A stretch of 64,000 nt of DNA from Zygaena filipendulae. Its lineage: Eukaryota; Arthropoda; Insecta; Lepidoptera; Zygaenidae. Positions 44,613-55,439 of this stretch are shown one piece after another. The position numbers and the translations under genes are program-made. The notes below the pieces were generated by a model. It saw only the letters and a program-made list of their open reading frames with translations. It had not been told where the DNA came from and did no database searches. The DNA is taken from assembly GCA_907165275.2 (NCBI GenBank), contig OU015665.1, positions 9,734,001 to 9,798,000 of the forward strand. The letters run 5' to 3'. Position 1 is the first letter of the stretch. The number at the start of each line of letters is the position of its first letter.

Positions 44613-47256
44613 TTACTCTTGCAGCAGCTTGTCCGACTCCGTGTCACCGATGACTGGATCCAGGTCGCAGCCCTCGCGCATCAAACGATTGATGCAGTCT
44701 TCGCGGTACGCGGACAGGTTCTCCACGACCTTGCTCTTCGAACGGAGGGCTTTGAGTTTACGCTCTGCAATGCGGAGAATTTTGGTTTTTTTAGCGTGAA
44801 TGTTGTCACTTGAAACGACGCACAGGGAATGAGCATTAAACAGGCAAAACCAGTAACGTTATAGGTATGTAAAGAACTCGACACTCCACGCTGACCTTTT
44901 ATAACTGATTACAACATTTCAAGTATCATGTTATCTAATATATTTATAGGCATAAATTTAGTGTAGATGAGGCAAATTTGTAACATTTCAAAAACTGCCA
45001 CGCGTAATTGGAGCAATAAAGCCAAATAGTTGAACAAAGAATACGGAATACAGGGCGTCCCACGAATATGCCACATGGAGGGAAAGTACCTTGAATATTG
45101 TAGATGGAATATTTTACTGAAAAAAGACATTCGAATTTACAAAAAAATTTAAACTGCATTCATAGATATTTAAATAATTGCATGGTTGAACCGGGAATCG
45201 AACCCGTTACATAAAAAAAAATAATCACCTGTAGCTTTATCATACCGATCGAAAGGCTTCATCATAAGAATAATTTCTTTTTTTTAGTCCGTCTTGTAGA
45301 TTAATAAAAAATTATGGACACGTATTTTTTTTTTCAACGTAATCAAAAAATAACGGAGCTATGTACATCGAGTTGAAATTTCGTGTGACGTCACTAACCG
45401 AACAGGCGGCTTATAGCGGTCAGTGACGTCACCAGCCTCCAACCTAAATAATGCACTTAATTTAATGCACTTTATCTCTGTATATTTTCATTTATTTGAA
45501 AAAGCAAAAAATACGTGTCTATTATTTTTTTATTTTGACTAATTGCAATTCAAAAGTCCTTATAATATTACTATCAGAGGCGTCTTTAGCCCATGTAGCG
45601 CTCGTGTACAAACGTTACCCTAGCGCCCTATAGTAAGTAAATAAAATAAGACCTCCAGATGCTACACAAAATTTATACAAAGCGGAGCTCTTTTTACGTT
45701 GGTCATTGTAAGTGCCGCGGTCGGCCAACGCGCGCATCGAGTTCGTCTCCGTAGCGAGCGCGCGAGCGGCGCTCGGCGCCCCCTAGAAGCGCTAAACCCG
45801 TGTGGAACGCACACCCTGCACCATAGGGAAAGACTCAAGACGCCTCTGATTACCATTCTTCACAGGAAAAATTCTTATATGGGGTAAATGATATTTTGTT
45901 GCCGCAAAATGTATTAAAACAACCTACAACGCGATTCGCATAAGTCACTCTATTTCAGCGCCACCAAGTGCTACGACGCGGTAACTTTTAGAAAATCCTC
46001 TTCAATATGATAGATGGCACTACGGATATGGAATTGAGTAAGACATACAATATATTACAAAAAATCTAATTATTTAAAATTGCAAAGGTATAAGTAGTGT
46101 TAAATTACACTGAATTTCGTCCATCCACAATCTAACATATTATACCTATGCATCAATCATCTTTAAAACCACAGCACTGCAGCTACACCTACCTAGTGAA
46201 AAATATTTGATGATGATCTCTACTAATCCTTAATAATTATTATAAACACAAAAGTGAGTTTGTTTCTTTGTTTGTTACGCTTTCACAGCTTAACGGTTCA
46301 ACCACTCATCATGAAATTTTGCATACACATTGCCAGAGGTACAGAGATGGACATAGGTTACTTTTATACCGGAATTCCCACGGGAACTCCGAAATTATCG
46401 CGGGTGAAACCGCGAGGAATAGCTAGTCCTTACTCCTTACTAATATTATAAATGCGATAGTGAGTTTGATTTGTTACACTTTCACAGCTAAACAGCTCAA
46501 ACGATCCCCACAAAATTTTGCATGTTGTCAGGGGTACAGAGAAAGACATAGGCTACTATTTATCCTGGAACTCCGAAATCAATGCATCAGAAATTACATT
46601 AAATTTTGCATACTCACTACTACATGTTGTCAAGGGCAGGTACAGAAAAAAAATATAGGGTAGAGAAAAAAATAAGTATTTTTACCTCGGACTACCTGCA
46701 GGATCTCCGAAACTATTAATGTGGGTGAAACCTGTTCACTAGCCTTCAATTCAAGTGAAATACAATTGAAGAGTAGTCAATTAGTCATAAGTTTTTGTTT
46801 AATCAAGATTTTAATAGAACTACAAATACTGACTTGTATTGTAAAACACACAAAGGAGTTGAGAACAAGCAAAGAGAATTTGTCTAGTAGTTAATAAAAC
46901 TGACTACAAGGTGAGGTGTTACCTAGCTGTGCCCTGTGGTTTCACCCGCGTGAGCTTCGGTATTATTATTATTACCTTAAAACAAAGATGCTGTATAATA
47001 TTAGGACTAAAAATGGTATGAAACTTATAGTGTATTAACATCTTTGGCGGTTTTATCGCGGTCTCTAAATTATATGAAAAACATTTAAATTTGGAGACCA
47101 TGTTAGATTCGCCATCGATATGCAAGTACCCAAAATAGCGAGATATTCCGCAGAATCTGACAGCTTCTCAACCTTCGGTGATGGCTTGAAATCGTCCTCG
47201 AATTTAGGCACCACTATATTACCAACGACTTCACTTCCCCAAGGATCCATCAAACT
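44613..47256 (-). CDS. CCDC32: CCDC32-like protein, 3' two exons
   Basis: Exons 47130-47256 and 44613-44764 (- strand) join through a GTACTT donor and a CATTGCAG acceptor, phase 1, to give about 91 residues: SLMDPWGSEVVGN..., LSDSAEYLAIL joined to ERKLKALRSKSKVVENLSAY, then a tail (GCDLDPVIGDTESDKLLQE) and TAA. The DSxxYLxxLExKLxxL block matches vertebrate CCDC32, a small protein that assists assembly of the AP2 clathrin adaptor. The exon 47130 begins in phase 0 with a Ser, so at least one upstream exon with the start codon is needed; I could not find it between 47256 and the retrotransposon. The identification rests on this short block and is moderately secure. Confidence 0.6.
45178..45225 (-). 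repeat. Short SINE-like fragment
   Basis: On the - strand GGGTTCGATTCCCGGTTCAA is a pol III B-box in the context of a tRNA-like T-arm. No A-box is found nearby, so this is only a fragment. Confidence 0.4.
45280..45545. mobile_element. TAGTCCGTC-family element (copy g), in the CCDC32-like intron
   Basis: TTTAGTCCGTCTTGTAG on the left, the CGAGTTGAAATTTCGTGTGA core, two GTGACGTCAC sites (about 45387 and 45422) and GCAAAAAATACGTGTC near the right end. The right terminal GACGGACTA is lost. Confidence 0.65.
46225..46430 (+). mobile_element. Helitron-like element
   Basis: It ends GGGTGAAACCGCGAGGAATAGCTAG after ATACCGGAATTCCCACGGG. A second, more degenerate member follows from about 46440. Both lie in the intron of the CCDC32-like gene. 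Confidence 0.55.
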
Positions 47257-48312
47257 CTGAAAAGGACAAACGTTCAACACTTATTAAAACCAACACAGCA
47301 ATCAATGGATAATGATTTCCCTAAAAGACAATGCATGATTATAATGCTTTCAATTTTCAAGGCGAGTGGCAAAGGGATTTGATTGTAATTAAAGGCTTTG
47401 GCTAAAGGTGCGTGACATATTTTAAGTGGTACCAACATGAACTTCCTCGTACTTGAACTGCACTATGGCAAAATAGATTTTAACAGATTAACAGTTAAAC
47501 TACACTTCAGTTTTCATTTATGTGAAAAAACTACCCGTAATAACCAAAATATACTCGCACTAAATAGCAACAGGCGAAGATGGAAACTGGAAAGTGGAAA
47601 CTGGAAAGAATTTTGCGATTTTCGATTTTTGACAGACAATAGGTAGTTGACAGCCGTCAGATGTCATCATGTCATGTCAATATATCTTTTTTATTGAACT
47701 TTCGCACATAGTTCATTTAGCTAGCGTCAAATACAGTTTGTAATTTTATTATAACTATTAATAGGGTACTTGCATGAATTTTTTTTTCAGTCTATTTTAA
47801 AGATATATGGCCTACTTAAACAAAGCAAGAAAAAGAAAAAAAATATATGCATAAATTAATGAAATAGAGCTTTTCAAAGTTCCTACTTTAGACCTTACCG
47901 CCGAAACGTGGAATGACGTCACTAGTTAAAAATTACGCCTTTTTAATCTGTGATAGAAATGTCACTGTCGTATTGACAGGGTCATGTGACACTGACAGAC
48001 AGATAACTTCAATATCCAAAAGCGAAATTAAGGTTGAACTGTGTCGATTTACTTCCTAAAATTCCAGTAAAGAATCGAAATGCATGTTACTGATGCATTT
48101 TAAAGTAAAAAACTTAAAAAAATGGAAAATATGCGTTGACTGTATGCACTTAGTTTCTTTTGCCTTCTCTGAAAGAGATAAATATTTCCTAAAAAAATAA
48201 TAGTGACGTCATGTGTCAAGCTTGGCTGTGATTGGTGTTTCGTTGCAACGTTCCGTTTCACAAAATTAAAAGTTGAATATTTTGGAAACTATTGAAAATT
48301 TTTTAGTAAGTA

Positions 48313-48317
48313 AATCT
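48313..48317. repeat. Copia target-site duplication, left
   Basis: AATCT lies directly before the 5' LTR and is repeated exactly at 53109-53113 after the 3' LTR. A five-base duplication is what copia integrases make. Confidence 0.9.
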
Positions 48318-48515
48318 TGTTGTAGAAACAATGCTACATCACTAGGTATTTGGTCCATCTCTATAGGCCATGTATCTACATTGTTTTTGGTGTGGCGTAC
48401 TCTCTTGTTGGATAGCTGCCCGCCATTGCGTCGTCATGTAATTCTGTGTGCGTTAAATAAAAGATTTCTCCAACCATAAGTATTTATTTTATGCTCGACT
48501 CATTAACCTTGAACA
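48318..48515 (+). repeat. Copia 5' LTR
   Basis: 198 bases, starting TGTTGTAGAAACAATG and ending CTTGAACA. It appears identical base for base to the 3' LTR at 52911-53108. It contains an AATAAA at about 48456, a likely polyadenylation signal in the R region. Confidence 0.93.
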
Positions 48516-48530
48516 GGTTATGGGCCCAGA
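48516..48530 (+). other. Copia primer-binding site
   Basis: GGTTATGGGCCCAGA lies directly after the 5' LTR. It matches the internal region of initiator methionine tRNA that Drosophila copia uses as a half-tRNA primer, as recalled from the literature. Confidence 0.75.
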
Positions 48531-48717
48531 GCCGCGTGTAGTGTTTGAAGAAAATTAAAAGTGGAGATGCGAAGTTTGTTCGATTTCGCGATCGTCAAAC
48601 AGGCGGACATTTTGACCGGCCGGTTTTAGGCGGTACGAGCTGTGTGGAATTAAGAAAAGCAGAGGTGAAAAAACTACAGTTACGATCGGCGGTAAATGCG
48701 GCGTACTGGCAGTTAAA

Positions 48718-51700
48718 ATGGAGAGTCGTGTTGAGCATAAGTATGTGGTGTTGAACGGAAAAAATTGGGCAGCATGGAAGTTCCAACTGTCAATAATTTT
48801 AAAGGCGAAGAAGCTCTTCGGAATAGTTACTGGAAGCGAGTCGATTGAAAAAGCAGGCAGTGAAAAAGAAAAAGAAGTTTGGCATGACAAGGATTGTAAA
48901 GCACAAGAGTTGATAGTAACTAGAGTCGATGAACAGGTTATGTCATACCTGTCCACCTGTCTCACAAGCAATGAGATGTGGGAAAAGTTAATAACTTTGT
49001 ATGAGCCGTCGTCGCAAGTAAGTGTTCACTTAATTCAGCAACGCTTTTTCAGTTTGAAATATGAGGAGCCTATGATGAAATTCATTTCTAAATTAGAAGA
49101 GGTGGCGAGTCAACTTAAAACCATGAACGAAGGTCCATCCGAAAGAATGATAATCACCAAGATATTGATGTCCTTACCTGAGAAATATCGGCACTTTGTA
49201 AGTGCATGGGAATCTGTACCAGACGGCCAACAGAACTTAAAAGAACTAACAGCAAGACTATTAATAGAAGAAGAACGGAGCAGCCAAGGGGAGTGTACAG
49301 CGACTTCATCTGCGTTCATGACTAGGAGCCAGGTCAACAAAGGAGTACGAAAGTGTTTTGTCTGTGGCAAAGTCGGTCATGTAAAAAGTGAATGTAGGCA
49401 AAGAAAGTGTTACCGTTGCATTAAAAGTGGTCATATGGCAATAGAGTGTAAAGAACAAGTTAAGTGTTACCAGTGTAATAAACCAGGCCATTTGGCTAAA
49501 GACTGTAGTTCCTATAGAGAAAAGAATGTTGTAAATGCTAATGTAGTAAAAGAGTCCAGGTATCCTAAAGATAAGAATTTTAAAAATGCATTTGTTGTCC
49601 AGGAGCCCATGTATGCCAGTAGGAATGATATAGAATTTATCATGGATTCGGGAGCAAGTGAACACATGACTCATAATAAAAGTTTGCTTTGTAATTTTAG
49701 TGAGATTAAGAAACAAGTGTTAGTTGGGGATGGAAAACAATTAAATGTTGAAGGGATAGGGGACATTCATTTGTTAGCTTATGATGGATCAAAATATGTA
49801 CCTTCGGTAATGTCTAATGTACTGTATGTCCCTGGCTTAAGTGCAAACTTGTTTTCTTTAATTAGTGCAGTAGATCATGGTTATATGGTGTTGTCAGGAG
49901 AAAATTATTGTAAGTTTCTATTTAATGGATCAGTCATGGCTCAGGCTAAACGTGTGGGTAGTTTGTATTTAATGGATTTTAAAATTAAGAATAATATTAA
50001 TTGTAGTGGCCTTGCTTTGTTAAGTTTGTCAATATGGCATGAAAGATTGGCTCATCAGAACCTAAAACATGTTAAAGAAGTGTTACATAAAAATAATGTG
50101 AAATATGAAGGGCAGATATACCAGTGTAAGTCTTGTATACAGGGTAAACAGCATAGGTTACCTTTCTTTAATAGTGTCAGCCGTGCAGGTGGTCCAGGTG
50201 AGTTGTTGCATGCAGACCTGTGTGGGCCGATGGAGACGAAGTCTCTAGGTGGATCATCCTATTTCTTACTACTAAAAGACGACTACAGCAACTACAGGTT
50301 TGTGTATTTTCTTAAAAGTAAGTATGAAACTAAAGAGAGAATAGCAGAGTTTTTTGAGCAATTTGAGAATGAGTTTGAATGTAAGGTTAAGAAGTTCCGA
50401 TCAGATGGTGGTGGTGAATTTAAAAGTAGAAGTATGGAAGAAATGTTTAAGAGGAAAGGGATTATTCATGAGGTTACTGTTGCATACACGCCAGAGCAGA
50501 ATGGAAGGATAGAGAGGGAGATGAGAACAATTGTGGAATCAGCTAGAACAATGATGATTAATGCAAATGTGGGTAAGGAGTTGTGGGCAGAAGCGGTGAA
50601 TAATGCGGTTTTTACAATTAACAGGACAGGTTGTAGTAGTCAAAAGGGTAGGACTCCATATGAATTGATGTATAACAAGAGGTTCGACATAAATAGTTTG
50701 AGAACATTTGGAAATGAAGTATATATTCACATACCTAAGCAGAGAAGATATAAGTGGGATCCAAAAAGTAAAATGGGGAAGTTTGTCGGATATGGCACTA
50801 ATACAAAAGGATACAGGGTGTGGTTTGAAAGTGAAGGAGAGGTAGAAACCTACAGAGATGTAGTATTTATTCAGGAGCCAATGAAGAATAAAGAGAAGTT
50901 GCACACAGATAAGGAAGGGGTATTGGAAGAACATGGAGAAATTATCGAAGAAGAGGAGAAAGAACTGGAAGAACAAGCAAGTACAGTAGAAGAGCAAGAG
51001 ATAGAAGGGAAATCAAACTTAGAATATGAAATAGAAAGATGTGAAAACAATTCGGATACAGACACTGAGTATGAAGAGGAAGAGTATCTTGAAGAAGAGT
51101 GGCTTGAATGCCCAGATGAAGCTGGAGTGGAGGAAGGGAAAACCAGGAGTGGTAGAAGAACAAAGAAACCTAAATGGACTGTTGATTATGAAGTGGGTCT
51201 ATTAGTACAAGGGGAAGAGGAGTTAAGTTATGAAGAAGCAATAAATGGAAAAGACAAAGACAAGTGGTTGGAGGCAATAAATAAAGAGTTAGAAGCACTT
51301 GAAGCAAATAAGACATGGATAGAAACAAATTTACCGAAAGGGAAAAAGACAATTGATAGCAAGTGGGTATTTAAAATAAAGAAGAACGAAGACACAGATA
51401 TCTATAAGGCGAGACTGGTGGCAAGGGGATTTAAACAAGAAGATAAATTTGATAGCTCAGAAATATATGCTCCAGTAGCAAAGCTAACAACATTACGTGT
51501 ATTGTTGGCTATATCAAGCAAATATAATTTAGACATGCATCAAATGGATGTGAAGAGTGCTTTCTTAAATGGTGATATAAACGAGGAAGTGTATTTAGAA
51601 AAACCAAAAGGTATGAAAAAGAACGGTAAAGTACTAAAATTAACAAAATCCTTATACGGATTGAAGAAGTCACCACGTTATTGGAATGACAGATTTGACA

Positions 51701-52722
51701 AACTGATGAAGCAGGAAGGGTTTAATCGTAGCAAGTGCGATTACTGCTTATACTATAAGCAGGGCATAAAATTCTATGTTCTATGTTACGTTGACGACAT
51801 AATCCTAATTTCTGAAAGTAGTAGAGAAATAGAAAAGTTGAAGGATGTGATGAAGAAAAATTTTGATATGAAGGACATAAAAGGAGTTTCTAAATATATA
51901 GGCATTAATATAAGAAAGAAAGAAAAGTCAATAGAAATTGATCAAAAGGACTATTTAAATGGGATATTGAAGAAGTACAATATGGAAGATTGTAAGCCAG
52001 TGTCTACACCAATGGAGCCTGGTATAAGAATTCAGAAGTGTAATCAAGAAAATAAACAGTTAACAAGAAAGTGCAGACAACTTATCGGCAGTCTAATGTA
52101 TGCTATGTTAGGAACTCGTCCTGATATATGTTATGCTCTAAGCTATTTAAGTCGTTTTCAGGCAAGTGCAAATGAGGATGTATGGAAGGGTTTAAAAAGG
52201 ATCTTAAGATATATAAAAGGCACTTTGGATATGAAGTTAGTTTATACAATGGGAGTGGATGAGGTTCTGGTTGGTTATACTGATGCAGATTGGGGTGGAG
52301 ATCAGACAGATCGGAAGTCTACATCAGGATATATAATGAAGGTATATGGTTGTACAGTTTCATGGTCATCTAGTAAGCAGCAGTGTGTGGCGCTGTCTTC
52401 AACAGAAGCGGAGTATGTTGCTCTTGCTAAAGGGATTTCAGAGGGGTGCTGGATTAAAAATTTACTGACAGAAATTAACTTAAAATGTGAAAATATAGTT
52501 ATATTAGAAGACAACCAGTCTGCCATTCATATTGCAAAGAATCCAGAACACCATAAGAGATTAAAACATATAGACTTAAAATTCCATTTTATCAGGGATA
52601 AAGTAGAGAAGAAATTTGTGATTTTAAATTATATTGCAAGTGAGGAGCAGCTTGCAGATATATGTACTAAGCCTTTAAGTAGACTGAAGTTTGAAAATTG
52701 TAGGAGTAAGTTGTTTTTTTGA
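48718..52722 (+). CDS. Copia gag-pol polyprotein
   Basis: One uninterrupted frame of 1334 residues. The Gag part is followed by three CCHC zinc knuckles at about residues 213-263 (CFVCGKVGHVKSEC, CYRCIKSGHMAIEC, CYQCNKPGHLAKDC). The aspartic protease active site DSGA is near 310, the integrase zinc region (WHERLAHQNLKH) near 439, and the integrase core (HADLCGP, then FRSDGGGEF) near 500-570. Reverse transcriptase has KARLVARGFKQ and the YVDD box near 1023, and RNase H has TDADWGGD and STEAEYVA from about 1186. The domain order Gag-PR-IN-RT-RH is diagnostic for Ty1/copia. No stop or frameshift is seen. It shares strand with the Ski-like gene and is opposite to the CCDC32-like gene. Confidence 0.97.
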   Translation: MESRVEHKYVVLNGKNWAAWKFQLSIILKAKKLFGIVTGSESIEKAGSEKEKEVWHDKDCKAQELIVTRVDEQVMSYLSTCLTSNEMWEKLITLYEPSSQVSVHLIQQRFFSLKYEEPMMKFISKLEEVASQLKTMNEGPSERMIITKILMSLPEKYRHFVSAWESVPDGQQNLKELTARLLIEEERSSQGECTATSSAFMTRSQVNKGVRKCFVCGKVGHVKSECRQRKCYRCIKSGHMAIECKEQVKCYQCNKPGHLAKDCSSYREKNVVNANVVKESRYPKDKNFKNAFVVQEPMYASRNDIEFIMDSGASEHMTHNKSLLCNFSEIKKQVLVGDGKQLNVEGIGDIHLLAYDGSKYVPSVMSNVLYVPGLSANLFSLISAVDHGYMVLSGENYCKFLFNGSVMAQAKRVGSLYLMDFKIKNNINCSGLALLSLSIWHERLAHQNLKHVKEVLHKNNVKYEGQIYQCKSCIQGKQHRLPFFNSVSRAGGPGELLHADLCGPMETKSLGGSSYFLLLKDDYSNYRFVYFLKSKYETKERIAEFFEQFENEFECKVKKFRSDGGGEFKSRSMEEMFKRKGIIHEVTVAYTPEQNGRIEREMRTIVESARTMMINANVGKELWAEAVNNAVFTINRTGCSSQKGRTPYELMYNKRFDINSLRTFGNEVYIHIPKQRRYKWDPKSKMGKFVGYGTNTKGYRVWFESEGEVETYRDVVFIQEPMKNKEKLHTDKEGVLEEHGEIIEEEEKELEEQASTVEEQEIEGKSNLEYEIERCENNSDTDTEYEEEEYLEEEWLECPDEAGVEEGKTRSGRRTKKPKWTVDYEVGLLVQGEEELSYEEAINGKDKDKWLEAINKELEALEANKTWIETNLPKGKKTIDSKWVFKIKKNEDTDIYKARLVARGFKQEDKFDSSEIYAPVAKLTTLRVLLAISSKYNLDMHQMDVKSAFLNGDINEEVYLEKPKGMKKNGKVLKLTKSLYGLKKSPRYWNDRFDKLMKQEGFNRSKCDYCLYYKQGIKFYVLCYVDDIILISESSREIEKLKDVMKKNFDMKDIKGVSKYIGINIRKKEKSIEIDQKDYLNGILKKYNMEDCKPVSTPMEPGIRIQKCNQENKQLTRKCRQLIGSLMYAMLGTRPDICYALSYLSRFQASANEDVWKGLKRILRYIKGTLDMKLVYTMGVDEVLVGYTDADWGGDQTDRKSTSGYIMKVYGCTVSWSSSKQQCVALSSTEAEYVALAKGISEGCWIKNLLTEINLKCENIVILEDNQSAIHIAKNPEHHKRLKHIDLKFHFIRDKVEKKFVILNYIASEEQLADICTKPLSRLKFENCRSKLFF

Positions 52723-52901
52723 AGATGTAGAGTAAATATTTTTGTTCTTGTTTAAGATGATTTTATAGAAGTTTAAAGTGTAATGTGTAAGAGTTTAAAA
52801 GGATAAGTTTAAGCTTTGAGTATTTGATTAATAGTTAAAGGTCATAGGTCAAATTAAAGTTTAAGGAACTTAAAATTTCTTGTTAGTAGTGATGTAACAT
52901 T

Positions 52902-52910
52902 GAGGAAGGG
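52902..52910 (+). other. Copia polypurine tract
   Basis: GAGGAAGGG lies immediately before the TG of the 3' LTR, as expected for the plus-strand primer of LTR elements. Confidence 0.75.
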
Positions 52911-53108
52911 TGTTGTAGAAACAATGCTACATCACTAGGTATTTGGTCCATCTCTATAGGCCATGTATCTACATTGTTTTTGGTGTGGCGTACTCTCTTG
53001 TTGGATAGCTGCCCGCCATTGCGTCGTCATGTAATTCTGTGTGCGTTAAATAAAAGATTTCTCCAACCATAAGTATTTATTTTATGCTCGACTCATTAAC
53101 CTTGAACA
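52911..53108 (+). repeat. Copia 3' LTR
   Basis: 198 bases from TGTTGTAG to TTGAACA, reading the same as the 5' LTR; followed by the AATCT duplication. Confidence 0.93.
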
Positions 53109-54692
53109 AATCTTTCACGATAACGCTTTTCTAAGGCTCTATTTTTGAAATATTGACACAATTTCTTATTATAAATTTCATGCAAGTACCCTATTCAGTT
53201 TAATATGGTGCTATGCTGCTGCTGATTAAAACAACACCCTGAAACAAAACTAATGGAGGATGAATGAAAACAGCACCTTCGATTGCCTCTGTGGCTCGGC
53301 CGCACAAAAACTATTATTTTCCTCTTCGCAGTGTTCATGAACGCTAAAGTAGATTAAACCAACGTCAAATTGCAATGTATTTTTGTGCAACGTTGATTTT
53401 TTTTTAATTTAAAAATAAGTGTGTTATCTCAAAAATTACCTAGTATTAGGTATGTTTACCTATAGTTTTTCTATTTATAGACGGAGAACGCGGCGGAGGA
53501 CTTTATAATATTAAGTAAGGATAGTAGTAAATCTGTTAGGTTTACGTCAATTACCTTCTCTGTGAGCTAAGCTAGATGATAATATTATACATATTAATAC
53601 ATACTATCCTATAGTTGGTTGCTGTGTGTCGTACCGCTCGTACGTACCACAATTAGTAGGTTGTATCTACTCTATAGGTAAGGTATAGGTAAACTGTAAG
53701 CAGGCAGTAGGCACTAACTTAGAACACCTACTAACTATTAGAACTATTTCATTATAATAATACCTAAAACATCTGACTCCAGCAACAATACCTAGTTAGT
53801 ACTTACAGACATACAGCCACATCATCTTTTCAGCTTGTTCTGTTTCAAGAAAAAAAAGAAACACGAATTTGAGACACAAGTATGTAAAGCAAGTACTCGC
53901 GCGATTAGTGATTTGATTATACAAGATTAGTTTAGATTACATAATTTGCCATTTTGATCTTTGCGTGCTGCGAATAAAGTTGATTATCTAACGACCGATC
54001 GTTTCAGTTGTTTGTTACAAAACAAGTTGCCGAAACTGATCTATTATGCAATTTGTTCTATTGGAATTTAAGTTCAATTTCAAACGGGCGTCATTTCTGT
54101 GATAAAAGCAGTTTTCACGGAGCTGTGAGCGAACGGTCGCAGTAGACGCAGCTGTCCCCCCTCGCGCCGCGCACCTTGCGCCCCGCCGCCGGCCCCTCCC
54201 CGCCCCGCGGTTACCGCGCGCGTGTCGCGGCATCAAAGACTGCGAAATGTAGAGCTTATCTTTATAAATATTATAGAGTTTACCAGCGGCCGTTTTGTCG
54301 CTAAGAGGTATATTTTAATAGGAAATAATCGTAGCTAAATAAGATACAAACTTACACATACAAGATACAAGCTTATTAGGGTTACAACCCTTTTGGTGCG
54401 TTGAGAGTAAAATAGCTGACAAAGAAAAACAGGTGCACAAATATTACTTCATAAGCACGTTACATTAATAAGTTACGCTTTCGAACTTTAAAATTGGCTA
54501 CGGCCGCACTCACAGTCGTTTCGACTCAGTGTGGCAGTTTTGTTTTTAAAATCTTTTCTTAAACTTAAGTAATCATTAAAACGACTCTGAGTAGAAGTAA
54601 ATCAATGCTCTGAGTGCGGCAGTTAGATTTTATGTACCTTTTGTACCATGTTGTGCAATAAGCTTAAATAAATAAATATCCCGTTTATTTTG

Positions 54693-54870
54693 AGATGTTC
54701 GATTTTGAGATTCTCGTGCTTCTATTTTTTACCAAATTGTGTTGAGAAGCCTTTTTTTCTACGTAAGTACACATTTATTTTCCGATGGTCGATTTTGAGA
54801 TTCTCGTGCTTCTATTTTTTTTTACCAAATTGTCTTAAAGAAGCCTTTTTTTCTACGTAAGTACACATTT
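54693..54870 (+). repeat. Direct tandem repeat, two units of about 88 bases
   Basis: Unit GATTTTGAGATTCTCGTGCT through TTTTTTTCTACGTAAGTACA occurs twice in a row with few differences. It is non-coding and lies upstream of the Ski-like gene. Confidence 0.8.
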
Positions 54871-55003
54871 ACTCTACATTTCTTATTTCTAACTCTAAAT
54901 TTCTTTAAGAAAGTTGTAGTGTGGAGTATTTGGCGAGAATAGTGGTTGTGGTGTGGGTGTCAGTCATATTTGTATTATATATTAATAAAAGAATATATAA
55001 GTC

Positions 55004-55219
55004 ATGGATTTTGCTTGTTTTACGGTGTTTTTAAAAAAATGCGTGAGTGTCGTGGATCACTCTGTTAGAACGAAGTTTCTGCGCCTCGTTTCCAATAAGC
55101 ACGCACCTATCGCCGTGACGAAAAATTTATTTCACGCTAGAAATCCTAGCCATCATCCGTATTCCGTACCGTGTAATAAAGAATTCCTTCTAAAAAAATG
55201 CGGTGACGTGTTGCATTAG
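55004..55219 (+). repeat. Repeat-derived open frame, not a gene
   Basis: A 71-codon frame is open here, but its DNA (GTCGTGGATCACTCTGTTAG, CGCCGTGACGAAAAAT, CATCCGTATTCCGTACCG) has a decayed second copy at about 62050-62255 on the + strand with stops and shifts. Dispersal and lack of reading-frame conservation argue that this is an interspersed repeat. Confidence 0.55.
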
Positions 55220-55439
55220 AACTTCTGAATTTTAATGTTTCAACTTTCAAGCAGATGTGATGCACTCTACAATTTCGTCTTGTGTCCTACTTACCTATGT
55301 GAGGCAGTAGTCAGCACTTACATTTCTTATTGTACGGTCTGATAGATATACAAAACCCCAACCTTTACTAAGTAAATAGTTATTTTGTGTGAGCGCCACT
55401 TAATTGATGAATTAAGTTAGTCTGTTTTCGTCTATTCTT

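Larger units (their letters stand above)
48318..53108 (+). mobile_element. Full-length copia (Ty1/copia) LTR retrotransposon
   Basis: This 4791-base element has two 198-base LTRs that look identical, a primer-binding site after the 5' LTR, one intact gag-pol frame, a purine tract before the 3' LTR and a five-base AATCT duplication. All parts needed for transposition by this class seem present, so the insertion is very young and possibly still active. It is inserted within an older TA-flanked inverted-repeat element. Confidence 0.95.
47764..53191. mobile_element. TA-flanked inverted-repeat element carrying a copia insertion
   Basis: The left end GGGTACTTGCATGAATTT (47764) and the right end AAATTTCATGCAAGTACCC (to 53191) are inverted repeats. 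Each is flanked by TA (47762-47763, 53192-53193), a Tc1/mariner-type target. Without the copia element and one copy of its duplication, the host element would be 632 bases and non-coding, so it is a MITE-like element. It lies upstream of the CCDC32-like exons. Confidence 0.75.
53194..55400. other. Region upstream of the Ski-like gene; no secure coding exon
   Basis: A GC-rich patch at about 54120-54235 (CGCGCCGCGCACCTTGCGCC and similar) could be a non-coding first exon or a minor CpG island. A tandem duplication is at 54693-54870 and a repeat-derived open frame at 55004-55219. A decayed foldback relative is at 54505-54625. Confidence 0.45.

Noticed and set aside
44681..44884. 67-codon - strand frame overlapping the CCDC32-like last exon
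   Set aside because: A different frame joins in phase to the exon at 47130 and gives the conserved coiled-coil sequence; this one has no such support.
55004..55219. 71-codon open frame upstream of the Ski-like gene
   Set aside because: Its DNA has a decayed, frame-disrupted second copy at about 62050-62255, so it is an interspersed repeat and not a gene.
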